Shown here: in pieces, positions 17,418 to 28,531 of the stretch
Layout: every line of letters begins with the position of its first letter
Position numbering within the stretch: position 1 is the first letter of the stretch
Assembly (NCBI GenBank): GCA_963817615.1
Contig: CAWFPH010000003.1
Coordinates: 744,001 to 808,000 of the forward strand
Length of the DNA stretch: 64,000 nt
Origin: FEN-1219 sp963817615
GTDB taxonomy: Bacteria > Pseudomonadota > Gammaproteobacteria > Steroidobacterales > Rariloculaceae
Reading direction: 5' to 3'
Notes under the pieces: generated by a model
The model's database searches: none
What the model saw: only the letters and a program-made list of their open reading frames with translations
What the model was told of the DNA's origin: nothing
Made by a program: the position numbers and the translations under genes

Positions 17418-18176
17418 TCAGGTACGCGGCTGCGCGTCGAGCCGCTGCCCCCGCACGCCGCGGCCGTCCGGGCCGAGCAGGTACAAGTACGGCAGCGTGA
17501 TCGCTTCGGGCGCCGGCAAAGTCGCAGGATCCTCGGCCGGATAGGCGCGCGCTCGCATGTTCGTGCGCGTGGCGCCGGGATTGATCGCATTGACGCGGAT
17601 CGGCGTGTTGTCGAGCTCTTCCGCGAGCACCTGCGCGAGGCCCTCCGTGCCGAACTTCGACACCGCGTAGGCACCCCAGTGCGCGCGGCCGACGTTGCCG
17701 ACGCCGCTCGTGGTGAACAAAACGGATGCGTCCGCCGATGCCCGCAGTAGCGGCAGCAGGCAGCGGGTGAGAATGAACGGCGCCGTGAGATTCACGTGCA
17801 GCACGCGCTGCCACAGTCCGATGTCGTAGTACTCGATCGGACTACGATCGCCGAGCAAGCCCGCGTTGTGCAGCAGGCCGTCGAGCTTTCCGTAGCGTTC
17901 CTCGATTGTCTCGAGCAGCGCCTGATATTCCGGCCCTTGCGCGCGTTCGAAGTCGAGCTGCGCTACCGCGGGCTCGGGGCCGAGCGCCGCGAGCTCGGAA
18001 TACAGCTCCTCGAGCGCGCGGGCACGGCGCCCGTGCGCGAGCACCGTCGCGCCGTGCCGCGCGAGCGCGCAGGCCACGGCGCGGCCGATGCCGCCGGTTG
18101 CGCCGGTCACGAGGATCACACGTCCCGCGAGGGAGTCCGCGGCCGGCCGGTAGTCGCGCCAGGGTGCCTCAACCAT
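17418..18176 (-). CDS. yciK: YciK-type short-chain oxidoreductase
   Basis: Short-chain dehydrogenase of 252 residues, the same length as E. coli YciK. The Rossmann motif GATGGIGRAVACALA, the structural HNAGLLGDR and the catalytic YAVSK with its upstream Ser are all present. It is the last gene of the mtaD-ubiG-gph-rmuC-yciK series; its ATG lies inside the 3' end of rmuC (8-base overlap). The same neighbourhood (ubiG-mupP-yciK) is found in Pseudomonas. The physiological substrate of YciK is not established. Confidence 0.9.
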   Translation of the reverse strand: MVEAPWRDYRPAADSLAGRVILVTGATGGIGRAVACALARHGATVLAHGRRARALEELYSELAALGPEPAVAQLDFERAQGPEYQALLETIEERYGKLDGLLHNAGLLGDRSPIEYYDIGLWQRVLHVNLTAPFILTRCLLPLLRASADASVLFTTSGVGNVGRAHWGAYAVSKFGTEGLAQVLAEELDNTPIRVNAINPGATRTNMRARAYPAEDPATLPAPEAITLPYLYLLGPDGRGVRGQRLDAQPRT

Positions 18177-19524
18177 GGGTCGCCACGTCCTTCGGCTCGG
18201 CACCGTCCGCCGGCTCGAGCGGTGGGTCGCCCGGGTTCTTGTCGTCAGCGCCGGGATCGGGTTCGACCGCGACGTCGGCCGGCGCGTGCTCACGCGGCTC
18301 GACGTCGACGGTCTTCACCGGCGCTAGACGCTGGCGCGGCTGCACGCCCAAATCGGTGAAGCGGCGCGCGCTGGGCAGCACCATACGTTCGAGCGAGCCG
18401 ACGCCGCTGTTGAATGCCTTCACGCTGTCGCCGAGCGCCTTACCAAGCGCGCTCAAGTGCGCGGTGAACGTGGTGAGCCGTTCGTAGAGCTGCACCGCGA
18501 GGCCGCGGATCTCCGCGGCGTTCTCGGCGAGCGCCGTTTGCTTCCAGCCGTAGGCGACGGCTTTGAGCAGCGCCACGAAGCTCGTCGGCGTCGCGAGGAT
18601 GATGTTCTGGCGCAGCGCCTCGTCGAGCAGCGAGCTGCGCTCGGCGAGCGCAGCGCTCAAGAACTGGTCGCCCGGAATGAACAGAATCACGAACTCGGGG
18701 CTGCGCTCGAACTGGCTCCAATACGCCTTCCCCGCGAGCTCCCGGATGCGGCCCGCAACGATGCTCGCGTGCCGCTCGAGCGCGGCCCGCCGTGCGGCGT
18801 CGGTCACCGCCTCGGTCGCTTCGAGGTACGCATCGAGCGGCGTCTTCACGTCGACGACGAGGTCGCGGCCCTCCGGCAAGTGCACGACCATGTCGGGGCG
18901 AATCGCACCGGACTCGGTCGCCAAGTGACTCTGCGTGACGAAATCGCAGTGCTCGACCATGCCCGCGAGCTCCACGAGCCGCTTGAGGGTGATCTCGCCC
19001 CATTGACCGCGCACCTCGGGCCGGCGCAGCGCGCCGACCAGGTTGCGCGTCTCGGCCGACAACGCTTGCTGGCTCGCCGCGAGCGCCTCGAGCTGCGCCG
19101 TGATGCTGCCGTGAGTCTCACGCCGCGACTTGTCGATGTCCTGGAGCTGCTGCTCGGTGCGCAGCAGCGCCTCACGGATCGGTCGCACGAGATTGTCGAT
19201 CGATTGCTCGCGCGCCGCGAGCTCGCCCTTCGCGCGCTCGTGCTGCACGTTGAGCGACTCGCGCGCGAGCTTCAAAAAGGTCTCCGAGTGGCTCTGGAAT
19301 TCGCGATTCGCGAGCTGGCCGAAGGCGGTGCTCAAGCGCTCCGACGCGAGCGCGAGCGCTCGCTCGCGCTCGACCTCGAGCGCCGCCTGGTTGCGCAGCT
19401 CGGCGTCCTTCACGGCGATTTCGCGCTCGAGCACGGCCGCGCGGCCGCGCCCGAGCAGCAGCCCCGCCGCCAGGCCGAGCGCGGCGGCCACCAGCGCGAG
19501 CAGCAGCGCCAGTCCCACGCTCAC
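18169..19524 (-). CDS. rmuC: RmuC-family DNA recombination protein
   Basis: Protein of 451 residues. An N-terminal membrane anchor (LALLLALVAAALGLAAGLLL) precedes a long coiled coil (about residues 30-170). The RmuC nuclease-like core has LRRPEVRGQWGEITLKRLVE, DVKTPLDAYLEA and EFVILFIPGDQFL. RmuC limits inversion at short repeats in E. coli. The tail after the core is acidic and proline-rich. The GTG at 19524 overlaps the upstream phosphatase stop (GTGA), and the 3' end overlaps yciK. Its position between gph/mupP and yciK is not the arrangement I recall from Pseudomonas. Confidence 0.93.
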   Translation of the reverse strand: MSVGLALLLALVAAALGLAAGLLLGRGRAAVLEREIAVKDAELRNQAALEVERERALALASERLSTAFGQLANREFQSHSETFLKLARESLNVQHERAKGELAAREQSIDNLVRPIREALLRTEQQLQDIDKSRRETHGSITAQLEALAASQQALSAETRNLVGALRRPEVRGQWGEITLKRLVELAGMVEHCDFVTQSHLATESGAIRPDMVVHLPEGRDLVVDVKTPLDAYLEATEAVTDAARRAALERHASIVAGRIRELAGKAYWSQFERSPEFVILFIPGDQFLSAALAERSSLLDEALRQNIILATPTSFVALLKAVAYGWKQTALAENAAEIRGLAVQLYERLTTFTAHLSALGKALGDSVKAFNSGVGSLERMVLPSARRFTDLGVQPRQRLAPVKTVDVEPREHAPADVAVEPDPGADDKNPGDPPLEPADGAEPKDVATHG

Positions 19525-20192
19525 GGCTCCCCCCGCGTCTCGAGCTCGCCGAGCACGTGCGCGAAATCCTCGGGCCGGCGCAGCAGGCCGTCCGCGCGCC
19601 AGGCCGCGATGTCCTCGCGCGGATGGATGTAGCCGTAGGCCGCGACGACCGTGGCCATGCCGGCGGCGCGACCGGCCTCGACGTCGCGCAGCGCGTCGCC
19701 GAAGTACACGCACCGGTCGGCCGGAACGCCGAGCTCCGCGGCCGCGAGCAATAGGGGGGCGGGGTGGGGCTTGCGCTGCGGGAGCCGGTCGCCGCTGACC
19801 ACGCAGCCGACGCACGCGGTGACTCCGAGCGACTGCAGCAGCGGCCGCGTGAACGCCTCGGGCTTGTTCGTCACGATCCCCCACTTGATGTCATCCAAAG
19901 CCTCATGAAGCGAGTCCATGCTGATGAATAGTTTGGATTCTTCACAGATCCTTTCGGCGTACAGCTGCAAGAACCGCCGGCGCAGCGCCTCGAGCGCCTC
20001 GGGGTCGGCGAGCGCGCCGAACCCGAGCCGGATCAATCCGAGCGCGCCGTTCGAGACCTCGTTACGGGCGATCGCATAAGGCATGCGCACGCGGCCGCGC
20101 TCGGCGAGCAGCCGGTTCAGCACGGCGACGAGATCGGGCGCGGTATCCGCGAGCGTCCCGTCGAGGTCGAGCAGCACCCCGGCGATCTTCAC
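19521..20192 (-). CDS. gph: HAD phosphatase, Gph/MupP type
   Basis: Haloacid-dehalogenase phosphatase of 223 residues: motif I LLDLDGTLADTAPD with the nucleophilic Asp, motif II Thr in WGIVTNKPE, motif III Lys in RKPHPAPLL, and motif IV YFGDALRDVEAG. By sequence alone it is a phosphoglycolate phosphatase-like enzyme. The location between ubiG and (one gene on) yciK is that of Pseudomonas mupP, whose product dephosphorylates MurNAc-6-phosphate in cell-wall recycling, so MupP is an equal or better guess. The GTG at 20192 overlaps ubiG by four bases. The stretch 19880-19960 is clearly richer in A+T than its surroundings. Confidence 0.88.
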   Translation of the reverse strand: MKIAGVLLDLDGTLADTAPDLVAVLNRLLAERGRVRMPYAIARNEVSNGALGLIRLGFGALADPEALEALRRRFLQLYAERICEESKLFISMDSLHEALDDIKWGIVTNKPEAFTRPLLQSLGVTACVGCVVSGDRLPQRKPHPAPLLLAAAELGVPADRCVYFGDALRDVEAGRAAGMATVVAAYGYIHPREDIAAWRADGLLRRPEDFAHVLGELETRGEP

Positions 20193-20896
20193 CCGCCTGC
20201 GCCTCGCCTCGTCGCGTGCGCGAAGTAGTTCACGTCGACATTGCCGCCCAGCCGATAGCCGCGGAGCAGCGGATTCACGTGCAGACCGGTGAGCTCGCGC
20301 AGGTCGAGCCCCGCCCGGCGGCAATAACGCGCGAGCTCGGCGGGGCGGATCAGCTTCAAGTACTCGTGCGTGCCCCGCGGCAACAGGCCCAGCACGTACT
20401 CGGCCGCGACGATCGCGAGCGCAAAGCTCTTCGCGTTGCGGTTGAGCGTCGAGAAGAACGCCGCGCCGCCCGGCACGAGCGCGGCCGCGCACGCCGCAAC
20501 GATGCGCTCGGGCTCCGGAACGTGCTCGAGCATCTCCAGGCAGGCCACTGCGTCGAAGCCCGCGGGCTCCTCCGCCGCGAGCTGCTCCGCGGCGACGCAG
20601 CGATAATCGATCGCGAGCCCCGCGTCGGCCGCGTGCGTGCGCGCGACCTCGAGATTCGCCGCGCCGAGGTCGATGCCGACCACGGTCGCGCCGCGGCGGG
20701 CGAGCGCCTCGCTGAGCAGCCCGCCGCCGCAGCCGACATCGAGGACTCGCTTGCCCGCGAGGGCGGTGCGCTGCGCGATCCAATCGACGCGCAGATCGTT
20801 GATCTCGTGCAGCGTGCGGAACGGTCCGCGCGGATCCCACCATTCCGCCGCGCGGCCGGCGAATTTGGCGAGCTCCACGGCGTCTGCGTTCGTCAT
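20189..20896 (-). CDS. ubiG: Ubiquinone biosynthesis O-methyltransferase
   Basis: Class I SAM methyltransferase of 235 residues carrying out both O-methylations of ubiquinone synthesis. Diagnostic segments are the N-terminal AAEWWDPRGPFRTLHEIN, SAM motif I VLDVGCGGGLLSEALA, the acidic residue in VVGIDLG, CLEMLEHVPEP, and the C-terminal THEYLKLIRPAEL. The length is normal. The ATG at 20896 overlaps the amidohydrolase stop by four bases, and its own end overlaps gph, so the operon is tightly coupled. Ubiquinone indicates an aerobic respiratory proteobacterium. Confidence 0.96.
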   Translation of the reverse strand: MTNADAVELAKFAGRAAEWWDPRGPFRTLHEINDLRVDWIAQRTALAGKRVLDVGCGGGLLSEALARRGATVVGIDLGAANLEVARTHAADAGLAIDYRCVAAEQLAAEEPAGFDAVACLEMLEHVPEPERIVAACAAALVPGGAAFFSTLNRNAKSFALAIVAAEYVLGLLPRGTHEYLKLIRPAELARYCRRAGLDLRELTGLHVNPLLRGYRLGGNVDVNYFAHATRRGAGG

Positions 20897-22221
20897 GCGA
20901 TTCCCCGTCCGCCGCGCAATCGGTCGCCCCAGCGATCGGCCGCGGCCGCGATCGCGAGTCCGTCGAGCCGCACGAGCTCGCGGTCCGCCACGAGGTGCTC
21001 GCCCGCGATCCAAACGTCCGTGACGTCGCGGCTCGACGCAGCGTAAACCAGCGTGGACAGAGGATCGAGAACCGGCTGCAGCCTGAGCGCGCTCAAATCC
21101 ACGCAGATCACGTCGGCCGACTTGCCGGCGGCGACCGAGCCGATCTCGCGCTCGAGCCCGAGCGCGCGGGCGCCGCCGAGCGTCGCAACCTCGAGCGCGG
21201 CCGCCGCGGGCAGCGCGGTAGCATCGCCGGCGACGTGCTTCGCGAGCAACGCCGCGGTTTCGAGCTCCGCCCACAGATCGAGTCGATTGTTGCTCGCGGC
21301 GCCGTCCGTGCCGAGCGCGACGTTGACGCCCGCCGCGCGCAGCGCGGCCACCGGGCACGCGCCGCTCGCGAGCTTCAAGTTCGAGCGCGGGCAGTGCACG
21401 ACGCTGGCGCCGGCCATTGCGAGCGCCGCGATCTCCGCAGTCGTGAGCTGCGTCGCATGCACGCCGATCAGCGCGGGCGACAGCAACCCGAGCGTCTCGA
21501 GCCGTGCGAGCGGCCGCAGCCCCGTCGTCGCGACCGAGCGCTCGATTTCCTCCGCAGTCTCGTGCACGTGGGTGTGGATCGGCCGCTCGAGCTCGTCGGC
21601 GAGCTGGCGGACGCGCCGCAGCGTCGCGTCGCTCACGCTGTACGGCGCGTGCGGCGCAAACGAAGTCGTGAGCAGCGGCTCGCGCCTGAATCGATCGTGC
21701 ACCGCGAGGCCCTTCTGGATGTACTCGTCGGCGTCGCGCGCCCAACTCGTCGGCCATTCGAGCACGATCATGCCGAGCACTGCGCGCATGCCGGCCTCGG
21801 CGGCGACCTCGCCGACCACGTCGGGGTAGTAATACATATCGGAGAAGCAGGTGACGCCGCCCTGCAGCATCTCGGCGATCGCGAGCCGGGTGCCGTCGGC
21901 CACGAATTCCGGGGTGACCCAGCGCGATTCCGCGGGCCACACCCGCTCGTCGAGCCAGCGCTCGAGCGGCAGGTCGTCCGCGAGCCCGCGGAACAGGCTC
22001 ATCGCGGCGTGCGTGTGCGCGTTCACGAGGCCCGGCAGCAGCACGTGGCTCGGCCGGTCGTGATGCGCGGCAGGCGCGAAACGCGCGAGCGCCTCGTGCC
22101 GCGGCAGCACGTCGAGGATACGGCCGCCGTCGATCGCCACGGCGAGCCCCGTCTCCACGGCCGGCTGCGGCTCGACGCGAATCGTCCAGCGCGGCGAAAT
22201 CAAGGCATCGATCGTACGCAT
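20893..22221 (-). CDS. mtaD: TRZ/ATZ-family amidohydrolase (MTA/SAH deaminase type)
   Basis: Metal-dependent hydrolase of 442 residues. Metal ligands are visible in LVNAHTHAAM, HTHVHETAEE and the Asp in ALGTDGAASNN, with the catalytic Glu in HETAEE. The family deaminates methylthioadenosine, S-adenosylhomocysteine or related purines; the ubiG-linked Pseudomonas homologue acts on methylthioadenosine. That fits recycling of SAM by-products next to a methyltransferase, but substrate choice is inferred. Start: ATG 22221, with TTG 22227 as alternative. First gene of the minus-strand operon and divergent from gyrA. Confidence 0.9.
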   Translation of the reverse strand: MRTIDALISPRWTIRVEPQPAVETGLAVAIDGGRILDVLPRHEALARFAPAAHHDRPSHVLLPGLVNAHTHAAMSLFRGLADDLPLERWLDERVWPAESRWVTPEFVADGTRLAIAEMLQGGVTCFSDMYYYPDVVGEVAAEAGMRAVLGMIVLEWPTSWARDADEYIQKGLAVHDRFRREPLLTTSFAPHAPYSVSDATLRRVRQLADELERPIHTHVHETAEEIERSVATTGLRPLARLETLGLLSPALIGVHATQLTTAEIAALAMAGASVVHCPRSNLKLASGACPVAALRAAGVNVALGTDGAASNNRLDLWAELETAALLAKHVAGDATALPAAAALEVATLGGARALGLEREIGSVAAGKSADVICVDLSALRLQPVLDPLSTLVYAASSRDVTDVWIAGEHLVADRELVRLDGLAIAAAADRWGDRLRGGRGIA

Positions 22222-22482
22222 CGGCAACGGCAGCTCGGGCTCGCGAAAGCCGGGCCAGTATAGCCGCCCGATGCCCCGTCGAAGCTACGGGCCGTGAGCC
22301 TCTTGTGTTAGACTTCGCCCTTGTTTTTTGGGCACTTGGACGCTGCCGATCGGGCCGTAAGAGGCGTTGCGAGCCCCGCGCCGGCATGGCCTGAAAAAAA
22401 TTGTTTCGAGTCGATTCCCGATCCCCTCCGCGAGAGCGGACGGAGCAGGGGACGGGCCGGTATTTGTTGAAGCAACACGCTA

Positions 22483-25038
<2,556 letters not shown>

Positions 25039-25046
25039 GAACGACG

Positions 25047-26129
25047 ATGGAGCGAGTGTTCAATTTCAGCCCAGGCCCCGCAATGTTGCCGGACGCCGTC
25101 CTGCGCCGCGCGCAAGCGGAGCTGCTCGACTGGCAGGGCAGCGGCATGTCGGTGATGGAGGTGAGCCACCGGGGCGCCGCCTTCATCGAATTCGCGGCAC
25201 GCTCGGAGAAGAACCTGCGCGAGCTGCTCGCGGTCCCGGACCACTACCGCGTGCTGTTCTTGCAGGGCGGCGCAACCATGCAGTTCGCGGCCGTGCCGCT
25301 CAACCTCGCGCCGCCGGGCGCGACGGTCGACTACGTCGTCACGGGCAGCTGGGGCGAGAAGGCCGTCGGCGAAGCGCAGCGTTATGCCACGGTGAACATC
25401 GCCGCAAGCGGCAAGGCCGCGAAGTTCACCTCGATTCCGGACCCCGCGACGTGGCGCGTCACGGACGGCGCGGCGTATCTGCACTACACGCCGAACGAGA
25501 CGATCCACGGGGTCGAGTTCGCGTCGATTCCCGAGGTCTCCGACGCCCCGCTCGTGGCCGACATGTCGTCGACCATCTTGTCGCGGCCGCTCGACGTCAG
25601 CCCGTACGGCGTCATTTACGCGGGATCGCAGAAGAACATCGGTCCGGCGGGGCTCGCGATCGTGCTGGTCCGCGATGATCTGCTCGACCGCGCGCGCGGC
25701 GAGACGCCCGGCGCTCTGCACTACAAGACGATGGCCGAGAGCGATTCGATGTGGAACACCCCGCCAACGCTATCGTGGTATTTCGCGGGGCTCGTGTTCG
25801 AGTGGCTCAAGGAGCAAGGCGGCCTGGCCGCGATGGCCGCGGTGAACGAGCGCAAGGCTGCGAAGCTGTACGCCGCAATCGATGGCTCCGACTTCTACCG
25901 AAACCCCGTCGATCCGTCGTGCCGCTCGCGGATGAACGTGCCGTTCACGCTCGCCGACCCCGCGCTCGACAAGATTTTCCTCGAGCAGTCGAAGGCTGCG
26001 GGACTCACGAACCTCAAAGGCCACCGCTCGGTCGGCGGCATGCGAGCGAGCCTCTACAACGCGATGCCCGAGGCGGGCGTCGATGCGCTCATTGCGTTCA
26101 TGGCCGACTTCGAGCGTCGCAATGGTTGA
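25047..26129 (+). CDS. serC: Phosphoserine aminotransferase
   Basis: PLP enzyme of 360 residues, the second step of serine synthesis (3-phosphohydroxypyruvate to phosphoserine), also used in pyridoxine synthesis. Hallmarks: NFSPGPAMLP at the N-terminus, VMEVSHRG, LFLQGGATMQFA, the Asp in VADMSSTILS, the PLP lysine in AGSQKNIGPAG, and the C-terminal KGHRSVGGMRASLYNA. Length is typical. It starts eight bases after gyrA with GGAACGACG in front of the ATG, in the same order as in Pseudomonas. Confidence 0.97.
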   Translation: MERVFNFSPGPAMLPDAVLRRAQAELLDWQGSGMSVMEVSHRGAAFIEFAARSEKNLRELLAVPDHYRVLFLQGGATMQFAAVPLNLAPPGATVDYVVTGSWGEKAVGEAQRYATVNIAASGKAAKFTSIPDPATWRVTDGAAYLHYTPNETIHGVEFASIPEVSDAPLVADMSSTILSRPLDVSPYGVIYAGSQKNIGPAGLAIVLVRDDLLDRARGETPGALHYKTMAESDSMWNTPPTLSWYFAGLVFEWLKEQGGLAAMAAVNERKAAKLYAAIDGSDFYRNPVDPSCRSRMNVPFTLADPALDKIFLEQSKAAGLTNLKGHRSVGGMRASLYNAMPEAGVDALIAFMADFERRNG

Positions 26130-26159
26130 TCGTATATCTCCGCGACGAGCGCATTGACG

Positions 26160-27344
26160 ATGGCGATGTTCAAGATCCAAACCCTGAACAGCATCGCGGT
26201 CGCGGGCCTCGATCGCCTGCCGCGCAGCCGCTACGAGGTTGCGTCCGAGCTCGCCCATCCCGACGCGATTCTCGTGCGCTCGGCGAACATGCACGATCTC
26301 GCCGTGCCCGAGAGCGTGCTCGCGGTCGGCCGCGCGGGCGCCGGAACGAACAACATTCCGGTCGCCAAGCTTTCGAAGCGCGGGGTGCCCGTGTTCAACG
26401 CGCCGGGCGCGAACGCGAACGCCGTGAAGGAGCTCGTGCTCGCGGGCCTGCTGCTCGCCGCGCGCAATCTGCCCGAGGCGCTCGCGTTCGTACGCGACCT
26501 GCCCGGCACCGACGAGGAGCTCGAGCGTGCGGTCGAGGCGGGCAAGAAGCGGTTCGTCGGCTTCGAGCTGCCGAAGCGCACGCTCGGCGTGGTCGGCCTC
26601 GGCGCGATCGGCGTCGAGGTCGCGAACGCCAGCCTCAGGCTCGGCATGCAGGTGCTCGGCTACGATCCCGCGATCACGGTGCAGCACGCGTGGCAGCTGT
26701 CCTCGGCGGTGCAGAAGGCGGTCAACCTGGACGACTTGTTCGCGCGCTCGGACGTGGTCACGGTGCACGTGCCGCTCACGAAGCAGACCGACAAGCTCGT
26801 GAACGGCGCGCGCCTGCAATCGATGCGCCGCGGCTCCGTCGTGCTGAACTTCTCGCGCGGCGCGATCGTCGACACGGCCGCGGTGCTCGATGCGCTCGGC
26901 TCCGGCAAGCTCGCACGCTACGTCACCGACTTCCCGTCGCGCGTGCTGCTCGATCATCCGCGTGTGATCTGCGTGCCGCACTTGGGCGCCTCGACGCTCG
27001 AGGCCGAAGAGAACTGCGCCGTGATGGTGGCCGACAACGTGCGCGAGTTCCTCGAGAACGGCAACGTGACGCGGTCGGTCAACTATCCCGAGACGGTGCT
27101 GCAACGCACGCGCCCGCATCGCCTCGCGATTCCGCACAGGAACGTGCCGAACATGGTCGCGCAGATCCTCACGGCCCTCGCCGCCCAGAACATCAACATC
27201 GCCGACATGCTCAATCATTCGCGCGAGGAGCTGTCGTACACGCTCGTGGATCTCGATGCGGCGCCGAACGACGACACTCTCCGGCGCATTCGCGGTATCG
27301 AAGGCGTCCTCGCGACGCGCGTGCTGCCGATCATCGAGCCCTGA
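26160..27344 (+). CDS. serA: D-3-phosphoglycerate dehydrogenase
   Basis: First enzyme of serine synthesis, about 394 residues. N-terminal substrate-binding part with RAGAGTNNIPV, Rossmann motif VVGLGAIGVEVAN, then LNFSRGAIVD and the catalytic His in VCVPHLGAS-type context (CVPHLGAST). A C-terminal ACT domain (IPHRNVPNMVAQILTALA) probably gives feedback control by serine. ATG 26160 is used; TTG 26154 and ATG 26166 are also possible. Placement directly after serC makes a complete phosphorylated-serine pair (SerB is not here). Confidence 0.95.
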   Translation: MAMFKIQTLNSIAVAGLDRLPRSRYEVASELAHPDAILVRSANMHDLAVPESVLAVGRAGAGTNNIPVAKLSKRGVPVFNAPGANANAVKELVLAGLLLAARNLPEALAFVRDLPGTDEELERAVEAGKKRFVGFELPKRTLGVVGLGAIGVEVANASLRLGMQVLGYDPAITVQHAWQLSSAVQKAVNLDDLFARSDVVTVHVPLTKQTDKLVNGARLQSMRRGSVVLNFSRGAIVDTAAVLDALGSGKLARYVTDFPSRVLLDHPRVICVPHLGASTLEAEENCAVMVADNVREFLENGNVTRSVNYPETVLQRTRPHRLAIPHRNVPNMVAQILTALAAQNINIADMLNHSREELSYTLVDLDAAPNDDTLRRIRGIEGVLATRVLPIIEP

Positions 27345-27360
27345 ACGGGGCAGCGGAATC

Positions 27361-28506
27361 ATGGCGAAGAGCACCGTCAAGAAGAAGCGGCCCGCCGCTC
27401 GTAACGCCGGCGACGCGGCCGGCGACGCGCCGCTGCGCGCTCTGCGTGCGCGGATCGACGGCCTCGACGCCGAGATTCAGGCGCTGATCGCCGAGCGCGC
27501 GAAGACCGCGCGGGAGATCGGCGTTCTCAAAGGCTCGACCAGCACGGCCGAATTCTATCGTCCCGAGCGCGAGGCACAGGTGTTGCGCAAGGTGGTCGAG
27601 CGCAATCAGGGACCGCTGCGCGACGAGGAGATGGTGCGGCTGTTCCGCGAGCTGATGTCGGCCTGCCTCGCGCAGGAGGAGCCGCTCAAGGTCGCCTACC
27701 TGGGTCCCGAAGGCACGTTCACGCAGTCGGCAGTGCTCAAGCATTTCGGTCATTCCGTGCACGCGCTGTCGGTGCCGACCATCGACGAGGTGTTCCACGA
27801 GGTCGAGTCCGGCGCCGCGGATTTCGGCGTCGCGCCGATCGAGAACTCGAGCGAAGGCACCGTCAACATCCACACGCTCGATATGTTCCTGGCGTCGCCG
27901 CTCAAGGCATGCGGCGAGATCGAGTTGCGCATCCATCAGCACTTGCTGGGCCGGATGGCGTCGATCGGCGAAGTCCGCCGCATTTGCTCGCATCCCCAGT
28001 CGCTCGCGCAATGCCGCGGCTGGCTCAAGGAGCACCTGCCCGATATCGAGCAGGTGCCGGTGGCCAGCAACGCCGAGGCCGCGCGCCGGGCACGCGACGA
28101 GGACGGCACGGCCGCGCTCGCGGGCGAGGCGGCGGCACAGGTCTACGGGCTGCGCGTGCTCTACAGCAACGTCGAGGACAGCGAGGACAACAGCACGCGC
28201 TTCGTCGTGGTCGGCCGCAAGCTGTTTCCGCCGAGCGGCCGCGACAAGACGTCCGTGCTCGTGTCGGCGGAGGGAACGGAAGGCCCCGGCGCGCTGCTGC
28301 ACTTGCTCGGTCCGCTCGCGAAGCACGGCGTGAACATGACGCGCATCGAATCGCGGCCGTCGCGCCGGCGCAAATGGGACTATGTGTTCTTCGTCGACCT
28401 CGACGGGCACGCGGAGCAGGAGCCGCTGCGCAGCGCGCTCGCGGAAATCGAATCCCAGGCGACGCTGTTCAAGGTGCTCGGCGCGTATCCGAAGGCCGTG
28501 CTGTGA
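27361..28506 (+). CDS. pheA: Bifunctional chorismate mutase/prephenate dehydratase
   Basis: P-protein of 381 residues for phenylalanine synthesis. A Lys-rich N-terminal tail of about 25 residues precedes the AroQ-type mutase (LRARIDGLDAEIQALIAERA to about residue 110). Prephenate dehydratase motifs follow: YLGPEGTFTQSA, VAPIENSSEGTVN and STRFVVVGR. The C-terminal ACT domain has GALLHLLGPLAKHGVNMT and the phenylalanine-binding ESRPSRRRKWDYVFFVD. It follows serA by 16 bases. No hisC or tyrA lies between pheA and aroA here. Confidence 0.97.
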   Translation: MAKSTVKKKRPAARNAGDAAGDAPLRALRARIDGLDAEIQALIAERAKTAREIGVLKGSTSTAEFYRPEREAQVLRKVVERNQGPLRDEEMVRLFRELMSACLAQEEPLKVAYLGPEGTFTQSAVLKHFGHSVHALSVPTIDEVFHEVESGAADFGVAPIENSSEGTVNIHTLDMFLASPLKACGEIELRIHQHLLGRMASIGEVRRICSHPQSLAQCRGWLKEHLPDIEQVPVASNAEAARRARDEDGTAALAGEAAAQVYGLRVLYSNVEDSEDNSTRFVVVGRKLFPPSGRDKTSVLVSAEGTEGPGALLHLLGPLAKHGVNMTRIESRPSRRRKWDYVFFVDLDGHAEQEPLRSALAEIESQATLFKVLGAYPKAVL

Positions 28507-28531
28507 CGCAGCGACCGCGCCGCGGAGCTTC

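Noticed and set aside
22465..22477. Small hairpin TGTTG-AAG-CAACA just before gyrA as a regulatory element
   Set aside because: Five pairs only; no known mechanism. Mentioned in the gyrA entry as context.
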